From assembly GCA_050485905.1 (NCBI GenBank), contig JBJHCH010000084.1, forward strand, positions 1-17,663: 17,663 bases of DNA, in the 5' to 3' direction. Below, piece by piece: positions 1 to 9,198 of the stretch. Positions within the stretch are counted from its first letter, which is position 1. Each line of letters begins with the position of its first letter. The stretch comes from JAWLCA01 sp050485905 (lineage in GTDB: Bacteria > Pseudomonadota > Alphaproteobacteria > Rhodobacterales > Rhodobacteraceae). A program made the translations under genes and the position numbers. The notes under the pieces are model-generated. The model worked only from the letters and a program-made list of their open reading frames with translations, made no database searches and was not told the origin of the DNA.

Positions 1-5
1 CGCCC

Positions 6-1784
6 ATGCCCAGCTACACCTCGCCCACTGCCGATATGCAGTTCGTCCTGCACGACCTGCTGCGGGTGACCGAAATCGGTATTCCGGGCTATGATGAGCT
101 GGAGCGGGACTTTACCGGCGCGATCCTCGAAGAAGCGGGGCGCATCGCCTCGGAAGTGCTGGCGCCGCTGAACCAGGTGGGCGACCAGCAGGGATGCCGG
201 CTTGAAAACGGCGTGGTCCGCACGCCCGAGGGGTTCGACAAGGCCATGGAAGCGATGCGCGAGGGCGGCTGGACCGCCCTCGACGTGGCCGAGGAATTCG
301 GCGGTCAGGGCCTGCCCTACCTGATGCACACGGCAGTGAACGAGGCTTTCGTCTCGGCCAACATGGCCTTCAATATGTATCAGGGCCTGACCCACGGCGC
401 CTATTCCGCGATCCTGAGCCACGGGACCGAGGCACAGAAAGCGAAATGGCTACCGAAACTCGCCACCTGCGAATGGACCGGCACCATGAACCTGACGGAA
501 CCGCATTGCGGCACCGATCTGGGCATGCTGCGCACAAAGGCCGAACCGCAGGACGACGGCAGCTACCTGATCACCGGGCAGAAGATCTTCATCTCGGCGG
601 GCGACCACGACCTGGCCGAGAACATCATCCACCTCGTTCTGGCAAAGGCGCCCGGCGGGGGGGAGGGCACCAAGGGCATTTCCCTTTTCATAGTCCCGAA
701 GTTCGTTGTTGCTGACGATGGCTCCCTTGGTGCCCGCAACGCTGTCTCCTGCGGCAAGGTCGAGGAGAAGATGGGCATCCACGGCAATTCCACCTGCGTG
801 ATGAACTTCGACGGCGCGCAGGGCTGGCTGTTGGGCGATCTGCACAAGGGCATGCGCGCGATGTTCACCATGATGAACGAGGCGCGGCTGGGCGTCGGCC
901 TGCAGGGCTATGCCCAGGCAGAGGTCGCCTATCAGAACGCGCTGGCCTATGCCCGCGACCGTCTGCAGGGCCGCGACATCACCGGCGCGCAGAACCCCGA
1001 CGGCCCGGCCGACCCGATAATCGTGCACCCTGATGTGCGCCGGAGCCTGATGGACCAGAAAAGCTTTGTCGAAGGCGCGCGCGCCTTCACCTTCTGGGGC
1101 GCGCATCTGATCGACCGGGCGCACCGGATGGACGACAAGGATGCCGATGGCCTGATTTCCCTGCTGACCCCGGTCATCAAGGGTTTCCTGACCGACCGCG
1201 GCTTCGACATGACCGTGCAGGCCCAGCAGATCTATGGCGGCCACGGCTACATCGAGGAATGGGGCATGTCGCAATTCGCCCGCGACGCCCGGATTGCGAT
1301 GATCTACGAAGGCGCCAACGGCATCCAGGCGCTCGACCTCGTCGGCCGCAAGCTGGCGGCCGAGGGCGGCAAGCCGATCATGGGCTTCTTCGAAACAATC
1401 AAGGGCTTCATCAAGGAACACGAAGGCGACGAGGCGCTGAAATCCGGCTACCTCGACCCGCTGAAGAAGGCATCGAAGGATCTGCAGGCGGCGGCGATGT
1501 ATTTCATGCAGAGCGGCATGAAGGAACCGCGCAACGCGCTGGCCGGGTCCAACGACTTCATGCACCTCTTCGGCCATGTCTGCCTTGGCCTGATGTGGGC
1601 GCGGATGGCCAGGGCGGCGCAGGCGGCGCTGGATGCGGGGGCCGACAACCCCGACTTCTACCGCACCAAGCTGGCCACCGGGCGCTACTACATGGCCCGC
1701 CAGTTGCCCGCCACAGCGATGCACCTTGCGCGGATAGAAAGCGGAGCCGAGCCCGTCATGGCGCTGGAGGCGGCATCCTTCTAG
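6..1784 (+). CDS. Acyl-CoA dehydrogenase, long FadE/DmdC-type with C-terminal extension
   Basis: Flavoenzyme that would oxidise an acyl-CoA to the trans-2-enoyl-CoA, the first beta-oxidation step. Its 592 residues match the long acyl-CoA dehydrogenase subfamily (FadE5, DmdC) rather than the ~380-residue classic form. The FAD/substrate motif M161-N-L-T-E-P followed by CGTD is present, and the segment I-Y-E435-G-A-N-G-I-Q carries the expected catalytic glutamate. The last ~130 residues form the extra helical domain of this subfamily. The ATG at 6 gives the family's usual N-terminus (MPSYTSPTADMQF), but only 5 nt lie upstream in the window, so its promoter and ribosome site cannot be seen. It is the first visible gene of a run ending in fadB, 28 nt before the GST gene. 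Chain length or thio-substrate preference cannot be read from sequence: it could serve fatty acyl-CoA or methylthiopropionyl-CoA. Confidence 0.93.
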   Translation: MPSYTSPTADMQFVLHDLLRVTEIGIPGYDELERDFTGAILEEAGRIASEVLAPLNQVGDQQGCRLENGVVRTPEGFDKAMEAMREGGWTALDVAEEFGGQGLPYLMHTAVNEAFVSANMAFNMYQGLTHGAYSAILSHGTEAQKAKWLPKLATCEWTGTMNLTEPHCGTDLGMLRTKAEPQDDGSYLITGQKIFISAGDHDLAENIIHLVLAKAPGGGEGTKGISLFIVPKFVVADDGSLGARNAVSCGKVEEKMGIHGNSTCVMNFDGAQGWLLGDLHKGMRAMFTMMNEARLGVGLQGYAQAEVAYQNALAYARDRLQGRDITGAQNPDGPADPIIVHPDVRRSLMDQKSFVEGARAFTFWGAHLIDRAHRMDDKDADGLISLLTPVIKGFLTDRGFDMTVQAQQIYGGHGYIEEWGMSQFARDARIAMIYEGANGIQALDLVGRKLAAEGGKPIMGFFETIKGFIKEHEGDEALKSGYLDPLKKASKDLQAAAMYFMQSGMKEPRNALAGSNDFMHLFGHVCLGLMWARMARAAQAALDAGADNPDFYRTKLATGRYYMARQLPATAMHLARIESGAEPVMALEAASF

Positions 1785-1812
1785 GCTGCGAACGACGGCA
1801 AGGGAGGCACCG

Positions 1813-2439
1813 ATGACCGCGAAACTCTACTGCTTCGGCGAATCCGGCAACGCCTACAAGGCGGCGCTGACGCTGCAACTGGCGGGCGTGGACTGGCAGC
1901 CGGTCTTCGTCGATTTCTTCAACGGCGGCACCCGCCGGGCAGACTTCCTGGCGCTGAACCCGATGGGAGAGGTGCCGGTGCTGGCGTGGGGCGGCCGCGT
2001 CCTGACGCAATCCGGCGCGATCCAGATCCATGTGGCGGAGAAGACGGGCCGTTTCCTCGGCCCCGACCCCGACGAGACCCGGCGCTGGCTGTTCTGGGAC
2101 AATCACAAGATGTCGGCCCAGGCCGGCACGCTCAGGTTCGTGTCGAACTTCGTGCCCGCCGACAAGCGGCCCGAGGCGGTGATCCCCTGGCTTTCCGCCC
2201 GCTTCCGCCCCGCGCTGAAGGTGCTGGAGGCGCGGCTGGCCGACCGTGACTGGCTGGCAGGCGACGAGCCCACCATCGCCGACTTCGCCTGCTGCGGCTA
2301 CCTTTTCTACCCCGAACCCTTCGGCTTCGACCGGCCCGACTGGCCGCATATCGACCGCTGGCTGGCGCGGATCAGCGCCCTGCCCGGCTGGAAACATCCC
2401 TACGAACTGATGCCCGGCAACCCCTCCGACCGGGCCTGA
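1813..2439 (+). CDS. Glutathione S-transferase family protein
   Basis: A 208-residue, two-domain cytosolic GST. The N-terminal thioredoxin-like half (about 1-80) has a candidate activating serine S11 in G-E-S-G-N, the cis-proline loop N-P-M-G-E-V-P55-V-L and the glutathione gamma-Glu contact Q66-S67. The alpha-helical C-terminal half carries the GST folding motif G-D-E-P-T-I-A-D around 150-157. Start ATG 1813 is preceded by GGGAGG at 1802-1807. It lies 28 nt after the acyl-CoA dehydrogenase and 9 nt before the thiolase, so it is almost certainly co-transcribed with beta-oxidation genes. The substrate is unknown; conjugating reactive enoyl or epoxy intermediates, or a glutathione-dependent isomerisation, are inferences from context. 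Confidence 0.9.
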   Translation: MTAKLYCFGESGNAYKAALTLQLAGVDWQPVFVDFFNGGTRRADFLALNPMGEVPVLAWGGRVLTQSGAIQIHVAEKTGRFLGPDPDETRRWLFWDNHKMSAQAGTLRFVSNFVPADKRPEAVIPWLSARFRPALKVLEARLADRDWLAGDEPTIADFACCGYLFYPEPFGFDRPDWPHIDRWLARISALPGWKHPYELMPGNPSDRA

Positions 2440-2448
2440 GGAGGACCG

Positions 2449-3659
<1,211 letters not shown>

Positions 3660-3660
<1 letters not shown>

Positions 3661-4130
3661 TGGCGATCTTCCGCAAGGACAGCGTGCCGCAGACCGACGT
3701 GGTCTCATCCTATCCCGATCCCTACAACCTCGGGCGCGGCAACCTGTCCTATAGCCACCTGACTGAGGCCGGCGGGCTGACCCAGTTCGGCGCCGCGCTG
3801 GAAACCCTGCATCCCGGCGGCCAGAGCAGCCAGCCCCATTGGGAAGAGCATGAGGATGAATTCCTGTTCATGCTCTCGGGCGCGCTGACGGTGTTCGAGG
3901 ATGGGGTCGGAACAGTGATCCACCCCGGCGACGCCTGCTGCTGGAAGGCCGGCACCCCCGTCGCCCATACGCTGAAGAACCACACCGACCAGCCGGCGAC
4001 CTATCTGATCGTCGGCGGCCGCCAGCCGCACAACATCTGCCATTACCCGGGGCTCGACCTGCTGGCCACGCCCGGCGGGTTCACCCATCTCGATGGCACC
4101 CCCTACCCCGCGAAGGGAGAGACGAAATGA
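3660..4130 (+). CDS. Cupin-domain protein within the beta-oxidation operon
   Basis: A 156-residue single-domain cupin. Motif 1 is recognisable around P59-H60-W-E-E-H64-E-D-E67-F followed by M-L-S-G, and motif 2 around P-G-D-A with H103 in V-A-H-T. The usual second histidine of the H-x-H pair is Glu at position 62, so metal ligation would use H60, E67, H103 and possibly E62 or H64. It overlaps the thiolase stop by 1 nt and the fadB start by 4 nt (ATGA), so its translation should be coupled to both neighbours. No enzyme activity can be assigned. It may bind a small ligand or act as an isomerase or hydrolase accessory to acyl-CoA turnover. It could also be a bystander, but the coupling argues against that. 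Confidence 0.88.
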
Positions 4131-6328
4131 CCGAATTTCACTACGCCACCGATGCCGACGGCGTCGCCACCATCACCTGGGACGTGCCCGGCAAGTCGAT
4201 GAACGTGATGAGCCTTGATGGCTTTCGCGAACTCGACGGCCATATCGACACCGCCCTTGCCGACGACGCCGTGAAGGGCGTCATCATCACCTCCGGCAAG
4301 AAGGACTTTGCCGGCGGCATGGATCTGAACGTGATCGCGCGGATGCGCGACGATGCTGGCGACGACCCTGCCAGGGGCCTTTTCGACGGCATCATGTCGA
4401 TCCACACCATCCTGCGAAAGATCGAACGCGCGGGCATGGACCCCAAGACGCTGAAGGGCGGCAAGCCCATCGTCGCCGCCCTGCCCGGCACCGCCGCCGG
4501 GATCGGGCTGGAAATCCCCCTCGCCTGCCACCGCATCATCGCCGCCGACAACCCAAAGGCCCGCATCGGCCTGCCGGAGATCATGGTCGGCATCTTCCCC
4601 GGCGCGGGCGGCACCACCCGGCTTTCGCGCAAGCTGGGCGCGATGGCCGCCGCCCCCTTCCTGCTGGAGGGGAAGATGCAGGAGCCGAAAAAGATGAAAG
4701 CCGCCGGCGTGATCGACGAGGTCGTGCCCGCCGAGGATCTGCTCTCCCGCGCGAAAGAATGGGTGCTGAACGCAAAGGACGCCGACATCGTGAAGCCATG
4801 GGATGCCAAGGGCTACAAGATGCCCGGCGGCGCGCCCTATCACCCGGCGGGCTTCATGACCTTTGTCGGCGCCTCCGCCATGGTCAACGGCAAGACGATG
4901 GGCGTCTACCCGGCGGCCAAGGCGCTGCTGTCGGCCGTCTATGAGGGGTCGCTCGTCCCCTTCGACACCGCGCTGAAGATCGAGGCGCGCTGGTTCACCA
5001 ACGTCCTGATGAACCCTTCCTCCTCTGCCATGATCCGCAGCCTGTTCCTGAACAAGGAGGCGCTGGAAAAAGGCGCAAACCGCCCCGACGCACCGGATCA
5101 GAAGGTCGCCAGGCTGGGCGTGATCGGCGCGGGCATGATGGGCGCGGGCATCGCCTATGTCGCCGCCAATGCCGGGATCGAGGTCGTGCTGATCGACGCC
5201 GAACAGGCCTCCGCCGAAAAGGGCAAGGCATATTCCGAGGGCATTCTCGACAAGGGCATCCAGCGCCGCCGCGTGACCGAGGAGAAGAAGGCCGAGGTTC
5301 TGGGCCGCATCACCCCCACCACCGACTATGCCGCGCTGAAGGGCTGCGATCTGGTGGTCGAGGCCGTCTTCGAGGATCCCAAGGTCAAGGCAGAGGTCTT
5401 TGCCAAGGTTGAATCGGCGGCGGGCGACGACTGCATCCTCGCCACCAACACCTCCACCCTGCCGATCGGCGATCTGGCCAAGGCGTCGCAGCGCCCGGAA
5501 CAGTTCATCGGCATCCACTTCTTCAGCCCGGTGGACAAGATGCTGCTGGTCGAAATCATTCGCGGCAAGCAGACCGGCGACCGTGCCGTGGCCAAGGCGC
5601 TGGATTTCGTGCGCCAGATCCGCAAGACCCCCATCGTGGTGAACGACGCTCGGTTCTTCTACGCCAACCGCTGCATCATCCCCTATCTGAACGAAGGCAT
5701 GCGGATGGTGGCCGAGGGCGTGAACCCGGTTCTGGTGGAAAACGCCGCCAAGCTGGTCGGCATGCCGCTCGGGCCGCTGCAACTGGTCGATGAAACCTCG
5801 CTCGACCTCGGCGCCAAGATCGCCAAGGCGACGCGGGCCGCGATGGGCGACGCCTATCCCGATGGCGCGGTGGATCAGGTGATCTTCTGGATGGTCGAAC
5901 AGGGCCGGCTGGGCCGCAAGTCCAAGGCCGGCTTCTACGCCTATGACGACGACGGCAAGCGGCAGGGCATCTGGCCCGGCCTCGCCGACCGCTTCCCGCG
6001 CGCCGCCGAGCAGCCCGGGGTGACCGAGGTGCAGCACCGCCTGCTCTTCGTCCAGGCGCTGGAGGCCGTGCGCGCGCTGGAGGCGGGCGTGCTGACCGAC
6101 ATCCGCGAAGGCGACGTCGGCGCGATCCTAGGCTGGGGCTTCGCGCCGTGGTCGGGCGGGCCGTTCGGCTGGCTGGATATCCTCGGCGCCGCCCGCGCGG
6201 TGGAGCTGGCAGACGCGCTGGCCGCGAAACACGGCGACCGCTTCGCCCCGCCGCAACTGCTGCGCGACATGGCCGCCAGCGGCGACAGCTTCTACGGCCG
6301 CTTCGGCCCCCAGGCCAAGGCCGCCTGA
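4127..6328 (+). CDS. fadB: Multifunctional enoyl-CoA hydratase / 3-hydroxyacyl-CoA dehydrogenase (FadB/FadJ type)
   Basis: A 733-residue fusion that hydrates trans-2-enoyl-CoA and oxidises the 3-hydroxyacyl-CoA with NAD. The N-terminal crotonase domain (about 1-290) keeps both catalytic glutamates, E129 in G-I-G-L-E-I-P and E151 in G-L-P-E-I-M-V-G. The Rossmann NAD site G334-A-G-M-M-G-A-G is followed by the dehydrogenase catalytic histidine H464 in I-G-I-H-F-F-S-P, then the C-terminal dehydrogenase domains to the end. The length matches E. coli FadB/FadJ. The ATG at 4127 overlaps the cupin stop (ATGA), with GGGAGAG just upstream inside the cupin gene. It is the last gene of the operon and is followed by a perfect GC hairpin. 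FadB and FadJ cannot be separated with certainty; the complex partner is the thiolase two genes upstream. Confidence 0.95.
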   Translation: MTEFHYATDADGVATITWDVPGKSMNVMSLDGFRELDGHIDTALADDAVKGVIITSGKKDFAGGMDLNVIARMRDDAGDDPARGLFDGIMSIHTILRKIERAGMDPKTLKGGKPIVAALPGTAAGIGLEIPLACHRIIAADNPKARIGLPEIMVGIFPGAGGTTRLSRKLGAMAAAPFLLEGKMQEPKKMKAAGVIDEVVPAEDLLSRAKEWVLNAKDADIVKPWDAKGYKMPGGAPYHPAGFMTFVGASAMVNGKTMGVYPAAKALLSAVYEGSLVPFDTALKIEARWFTNVLMNPSSSAMIRSLFLNKEALEKGANRPDAPDQKVARLGVIGAGMMGAGIAYVAANAGIEVVLIDAEQASAEKGKAYSEGILDKGIQRRRVTEEKKAEVLGRITPTTDYAALKGCDLVVEAVFEDPKVKAEVFAKVESAAGDDCILATNTSTLPIGDLAKASQRPEQFIGIHFFSPVDKMLLVEIIRGKQTGDRAVAKALDFVRQIRKTPIVVNDARFFYANRCIIPYLNEGMRMVAEGVNPVLVENAAKLVGMPLGPLQLVDETSLDLGAKIAKATRAAMGDAYPDGAVDQVIFWMVEQGRLGRKSKAGFYAYDDDGKRQGIWPGLADRFPRAAEQPGVTEVQHRLLFVQALEAVRALEAGVLTDIREGDVGAILGWGFAPWSGGPFGWLDILGAARAVELADALAAKHGDRFAPPQLLRDMAASGDSFYGRFGPQAKAA

Positions 6329-6335
6329 CCCTGCC

Positions 6336-6356
6336 GGGGCCGGCCCAGCCGGCCCC
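6336..6356 (+). terminator. Perfect GC hairpin after fadB
   Basis: GGGGCCGGC and GCCGGCCCC form an uninterrupted 9-bp stem with a CCA loop, starting 8 nt after the fadB stop. There is no T-tract directly behind it on either strand, so it is not a textbook intrinsic terminator. It may act as a 3' stabilising stem or as a weak or factor-assisted terminator for the beta-oxidation operon. Confidence 0.5.
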
Positions 6357-6374
6357 GCGCCTTGCGTGCACAGG

Positions 6375-6390
6375 TTAAGTGCAGGTTAAC
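6375..6390. promoter_or_regulatory. CtrA-type binding box TTAA-N7-TTAAC
   Basis: TTAAGTGCAGGTTAAC exactly fits the full CtrA consensus TTAA-N7-TTAAC of alphaproteobacteria. Read on the minus strand, the flanking bases also give TTAA-N7-TTAAC, so it fits in both orientations. It is part of an imperfect tandem repeat (GTGCACAGGTTAA then GTGCAGGTTAA, 6367-6389). The box lies between the 3' ends of two convergent genes, where no promoter would be expected. Binding by CtrA is inferred from sequence alone, and no clear -10 element follows it. Confidence 0.45.
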
Positions 6391-6430
6391 AAAAAATGCG
6401 ATTTCGTTTGTTTTCAGTGGTTTGACTTTT

Positions 6431-6446
6431 TGTGCACGCGTGCACA
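6431..6446. promoter_or_regulatory. 16-bp perfect palindrome TGTGCACGCGTGCACA
   Basis: A fully self-complementary 16-mer in an A/T-rich stretch between convergent genes. Its half GCGTGCACA also occurs once more on the plus strand at 6364-6372, giving three copies in 83 bp. It has the form of a dimeric regulator operator; the regulator is not identifiable. As RNA it could fold, but no T-tract follows on either strand, so a terminator reading is weaker. Confidence 0.4.
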
Positions 6447-6459
6447 TCCCTGAAAATCC

Positions 6460-7404
6460 CTACCTCACCCGCAGTGCGATGATCGCCCCCGCCCCCGCGA
6501 TGGCCACCATCCCCACCCCCTCACGCAGGCCCACGACATCCCCCCACAGGGCGAAGGCCCAGACCACGGCAAAGAACAGCAGCGAATATTCAAACACCGC
6601 CACATAGCTCGCCTCGGCGATCTGATAGCCCCGGATCACCAGCCCGACCCCCAGGATCGACCCCACCGCCTGCACCCCCGTCCAGAACAGAAACCTGCCT
6701 GACGGCGCGACCCAGCCCCGATCCAGAAACCCCGCCGCCCCCTCGGCCGCCACCACCGGCCAGACCGCCAGCAGGGCCAGCCCGATGATCCCCCAGATCC
6801 CCATGAACAGAAAGAAGCCCGAGGTCAGCGTGACCGCCGATTCCCCCGCGCACCAGCGCCGGGTGGCGATGTTGCCCACCGCGTAGAAGAACCCCGCCAG
6901 CACCGGCACCAACGTCATGACGGATAGCCGCGCCGGATCGAACCCGATCACTAGCAGCGTCCCCGCAAACCCCACGGCCACCGCCCCGATCCGCGCCGGC
7001 CCGATCCGCTCGCCGTAAACCAGCGCCGAGATCAGCAGCACGAAGATCGGCGCCGTGAACAACCCCGCCACCACATGCCCGATCGGCAGAAACGCCAGCG
7101 CCCCGAAATAGAGCATCATCGCGGCAGAGTTGAACAGGCTCCGCGCCGCCACCCGACCGGGACGCAGCGGCCGGAACCGCTGCCCCAGCCACACCGCCGC
7201 CAGCGCCAGAAGCGGCAACGCCATCAGGCTGCGGGTCAGGTGAAACTGCCACAGCCCGGCCTCGACCGCGATCACGCGCACATAGTTGTCGGTGAAGCCC
7301 AGCGTCAGCATCGCCAGCAGCACGCAACCCGCCGCCGCCAGCACGCGGTTGCCCTGCTCCGGCCGCCCCTGATCCTGCGTTTGAGGTGTCGCGATTTCTG
7401 CCAT
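6460..7404 (-). CDS. DMT-superfamily (EamA) membrane transporter
   Basis: An inner-membrane protein of about 314 residues. It is hydrophobic throughout, with roughly ten predicted helices arranged as two EamA repeats, for example the runs around V-L-L-A-M-L-T-L-G, A-G-L-F-T-A-P-I-F-V-L-L and G-V-G-M-V-A-I-A-G-A-G-A near the C-terminus. EamA proteins export metabolites or amino acids; the substrate here cannot be told. The start is ambiguous. I chose the ATG at 7404, which gives a short charged N-terminus, with a weak GGGGA 7 nt upstream. A GTG two codons earlier is possible, and the strong AGGAGG at about 7426-7431 is too far from either to be decisive. The gene is divergent from the acyl-CoA synthetase and convergent with fadB. 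Confidence 0.88.
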   Translation of the reverse strand: MAEIATPQTQDQGRPEQGNRVLAAAGCVLLAMLTLGFTDNYVRVIAVEAGLWQFHLTRSLMALPLLALAAVWLGQRFRPLRPGRVAARSLFNSAAMMLYFGALAFLPIGHVVAGLFTAPIFVLLISALVYGERIGPARIGAVAVGFAGTLLVIGFDPARLSVMTLVPVLAGFFYAVGNIATRRWCAGESAVTLTSGFFLFMGIWGIIGLALLAVWPVVAAEGAAGFLDRGWVAPSGRFLFWTGVQAVGSILGVGLVIRGYQIAEASYVAVFEYSLLFFAVVWAFALWGDVVGLREGVGMVAIAGAGAIIALRVR

Positions 7405-7438
7405 GGCCACGTCCCCGACCGGGATTCCTCCTTTCACG

Positions 7439-7451
7439 GAAGCGGCGCTTC
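7439..7451. promoter_or_regulatory. Inverted repeat GAAGCG-G-CGCTTC in the divergent promoter region
   Basis: Six-base arms around a single central base in the 92-bp gap between the divergent DMT transporter and acyl-CoA synthetase genes. Its place could suit an operator controlling one or both genes, but no convincing -35/-10 pair was seen beside it. Such a GC-rich repeat could also arise by chance. Confidence 0.2.
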
Positions 7452-7496
7452 GGCAATAGTCAGGATGCGCGGCGGGCAAGCGAAGGGAGGGCAGGC

Positions 7497-9125
7497 ATGG
7501 GCTGGCTGGACGACGAAACGGGGCTGGAGCGGAACGCGGCGAACTTCGTCCCGCTGACGCCGCTGTCGTTTCTCAACCGCGCCGCCGATGTCTTCGCGAC
7601 CCGCGAGGCGATGGTCTACGGCGCCCGCCGCTGGACATATGCCGACTACCGCGCGCGGGTAACGCGCCTCGCCTCGGCACTGGCCGGGCTGGGGGTTCTT
7701 CCCGGCGACGTGGTGGCGACGATCCTGCCCAACATCCCCGCGCAGGCAGAGGCGCATTTCGGCGTTCCCGCCTGCGGCGCGGTGCTCAACACGATCAACA
7801 CGCGGCTCGATGTCGATACAGTCGCCTATATCCTCGGCCACGGCCGCGCCAAGGTGCTGTTGGTCGATACCGCCTTCCTGCCGCTGGCCGAGGCTGCCAT
7901 CGCCGCCATGGACGGCCCGCCCCCCGCGGTGATCGAGGTCGCGGATGCGCCGGCCGGTCACCCCGCTTCGGGCCGCCACCCGGAATACGAGGCGCTTCTG
8001 GCCGGCGGCGACGAAACCTTCGACTGGCTGATGCCCGGCGACGAGTGGGAAAGCATCGCGCTCAACTACACCTCCGGCACCACGGGGCGGCCAAAGGGTG
8101 TGGTCTGCCATCATCGCGGCGCCTATCTGAACGCCATGGGCACGGCCGTCAGCTGGCCTTGGGGGATGCACCCGCGCTACCTGACCATCGTCCCGCTGTT
8201 TCACTGCAACGGCTGGTGTCACACTTGGGCGATGCCGCTGGTCGGCGGCACGGTGATCTGCTGCCGCGACATCACCGCCCGAGCGATCTATCAGGCGATC
8301 GCCACCGAGAAAGTCACGCATTTCGGGGGCGCCCCGATCGTGCTGAACACCATCATCAACGCAAGGGCCGAGGATCGGCGTCCCTTCGACCATGTCGTAC
8401 AGGTCTATACCGCCGGCGCGCCCCCCGCCGCGGCCACCTTGGCTGCCATCGAGCCACTCGGCTTCAACGTCACCCAGGTCTATGGCCTGACCGAAACCTA
8501 TGGCCATATCACCGAATGCATCTGGAACGCCGAGGCCTGGGACGGGTTGCCGCAGGCGGAGCGCGCGCAGGTCAAGGCCCGCACCGGCGTCCTGCAACCG
8601 ATGGCCGAGGCGGTGACGGTGCTGGACGACCAGATGCAGCAGGTCCCGCGCGACGGCGCGACGCTGGGCGAGGTGGTGATGCGCGGCAACACGGTGATGA
8701 AGGGCTACTACAAGAACCCCGAGGCCACGGCCGAGGCGTTCCGGGGCGGCTGGTTCCATTCCGGCGACATCGCATTCCAGCACCCCGACGGCTACATCAA
8801 GATCGCAGACCGCGCCAAGGACATCATCATCTCGGGCGGAGAGAACGTGAGTTCGGTCGAGGTGGAGGGCGCGCTGATGCACCACCCCGCCGTGCTGCTG
8901 GCCGCCGTCGTCGCCAAACCGGACGAGAAATGGGGCGAAGTGCCCTGCGCCTTTGTTGAACTGAAGGAGGGATGCGAGGCGACCGAGGCCGACCTGATCG
9001 CCTTCTGTCGCGAGCGGCTTGCGGGGTTCAAGACGCCAAAGGCCGTGGTGTTCCGCGACCTGCCCAAGACGTCGACGGGCAAGATCCAGAAGTTCGAGCT
9101 GCGTGCGCTTGCCAAGACGCTTTGA
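7497..9125 (+). CDS. Acyl-CoA synthetase (AMP-forming, ANL superfamily)
   Basis: Activates a carboxylic acid to its CoA thioester through an acyl-adenylate; cytoplasmic. The protein has 542 residues. The ATP-binding loop Y-T192-S-G-T-T-G-R-P-K-G, the hinge aspartate region D438-R-A-K-D-I-I-I-S-G-G-E-N and the catalytic lysine K529 in S-T-G-K-I-Q-K-F are all present. The ATG at 7497 was chosen because GGGAGG at 7485-7490 lies 6 nt upstream and the N-terminus then fits the family; in-frame starts further upstream run into the divergent gene. The subfamily covers medium/long-chain fatty-acid ligases, plant AAE-like ligases and methylthiopropionate-CoA ligases such as DmdB, so the acid is not fixed by sequence. 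It would feed substrates to the beta-oxidation operon upstream. Confidence 0.93.
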   Translation: MGWLDDETGLERNAANFVPLTPLSFLNRAADVFATREAMVYGARRWTYADYRARVTRLASALAGLGVLPGDVVATILPNIPAQAEAHFGVPACGAVLNTINTRLDVDTVAYILGHGRAKVLLVDTAFLPLAEAAIAAMDGPPPAVIEVADAPAGHPASGRHPEYEALLAGGDETFDWLMPGDEWESIALNYTSGTTGRPKGVVCHHRGAYLNAMGTAVSWPWGMHPRYLTIVPLFHCNGWCHTWAMPLVGGTVICCRDITARAIYQAIATEKVTHFGGAPIVLNTIINARAEDRRPFDHVVQVYTAGAPPAAATLAAIEPLGFNVTQVYGLTETYGHITECIWNAEAWDGLPQAERAQVKARTGVLQPMAEAVTVLDDQMQQVPRDGATLGEVVMRGNTVMKGYYKNPEATAEAFRGGWFHSGDIAFQHPDGYIKIADRAKDIIISGGENVSSVEVEGALMHHPAVLLAAVVAKPDEKWGEVPCAFVELKEGCEATEADLIAFCRERLAGFKTPKAVVFRDLPKTSTGKIQKFELRALAKTL

Positions 9126-9198
9126 GTCGGCGTTGTCGCGCCCGCAGGGCTGGGCTATCGTCAGAGCGCAGGCAGAGCAGCAAGGGCCCGTCCCGCCG

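Noticed and set aside
7386..7496. Upstream-extended start of the acyl-CoA synthetase
   Set aside because: The extension is arginine-rich, runs into the divergent transporter gene and lacks a ribosome site; the ATG at 7497 has GGGAGG 6 nt upstream.
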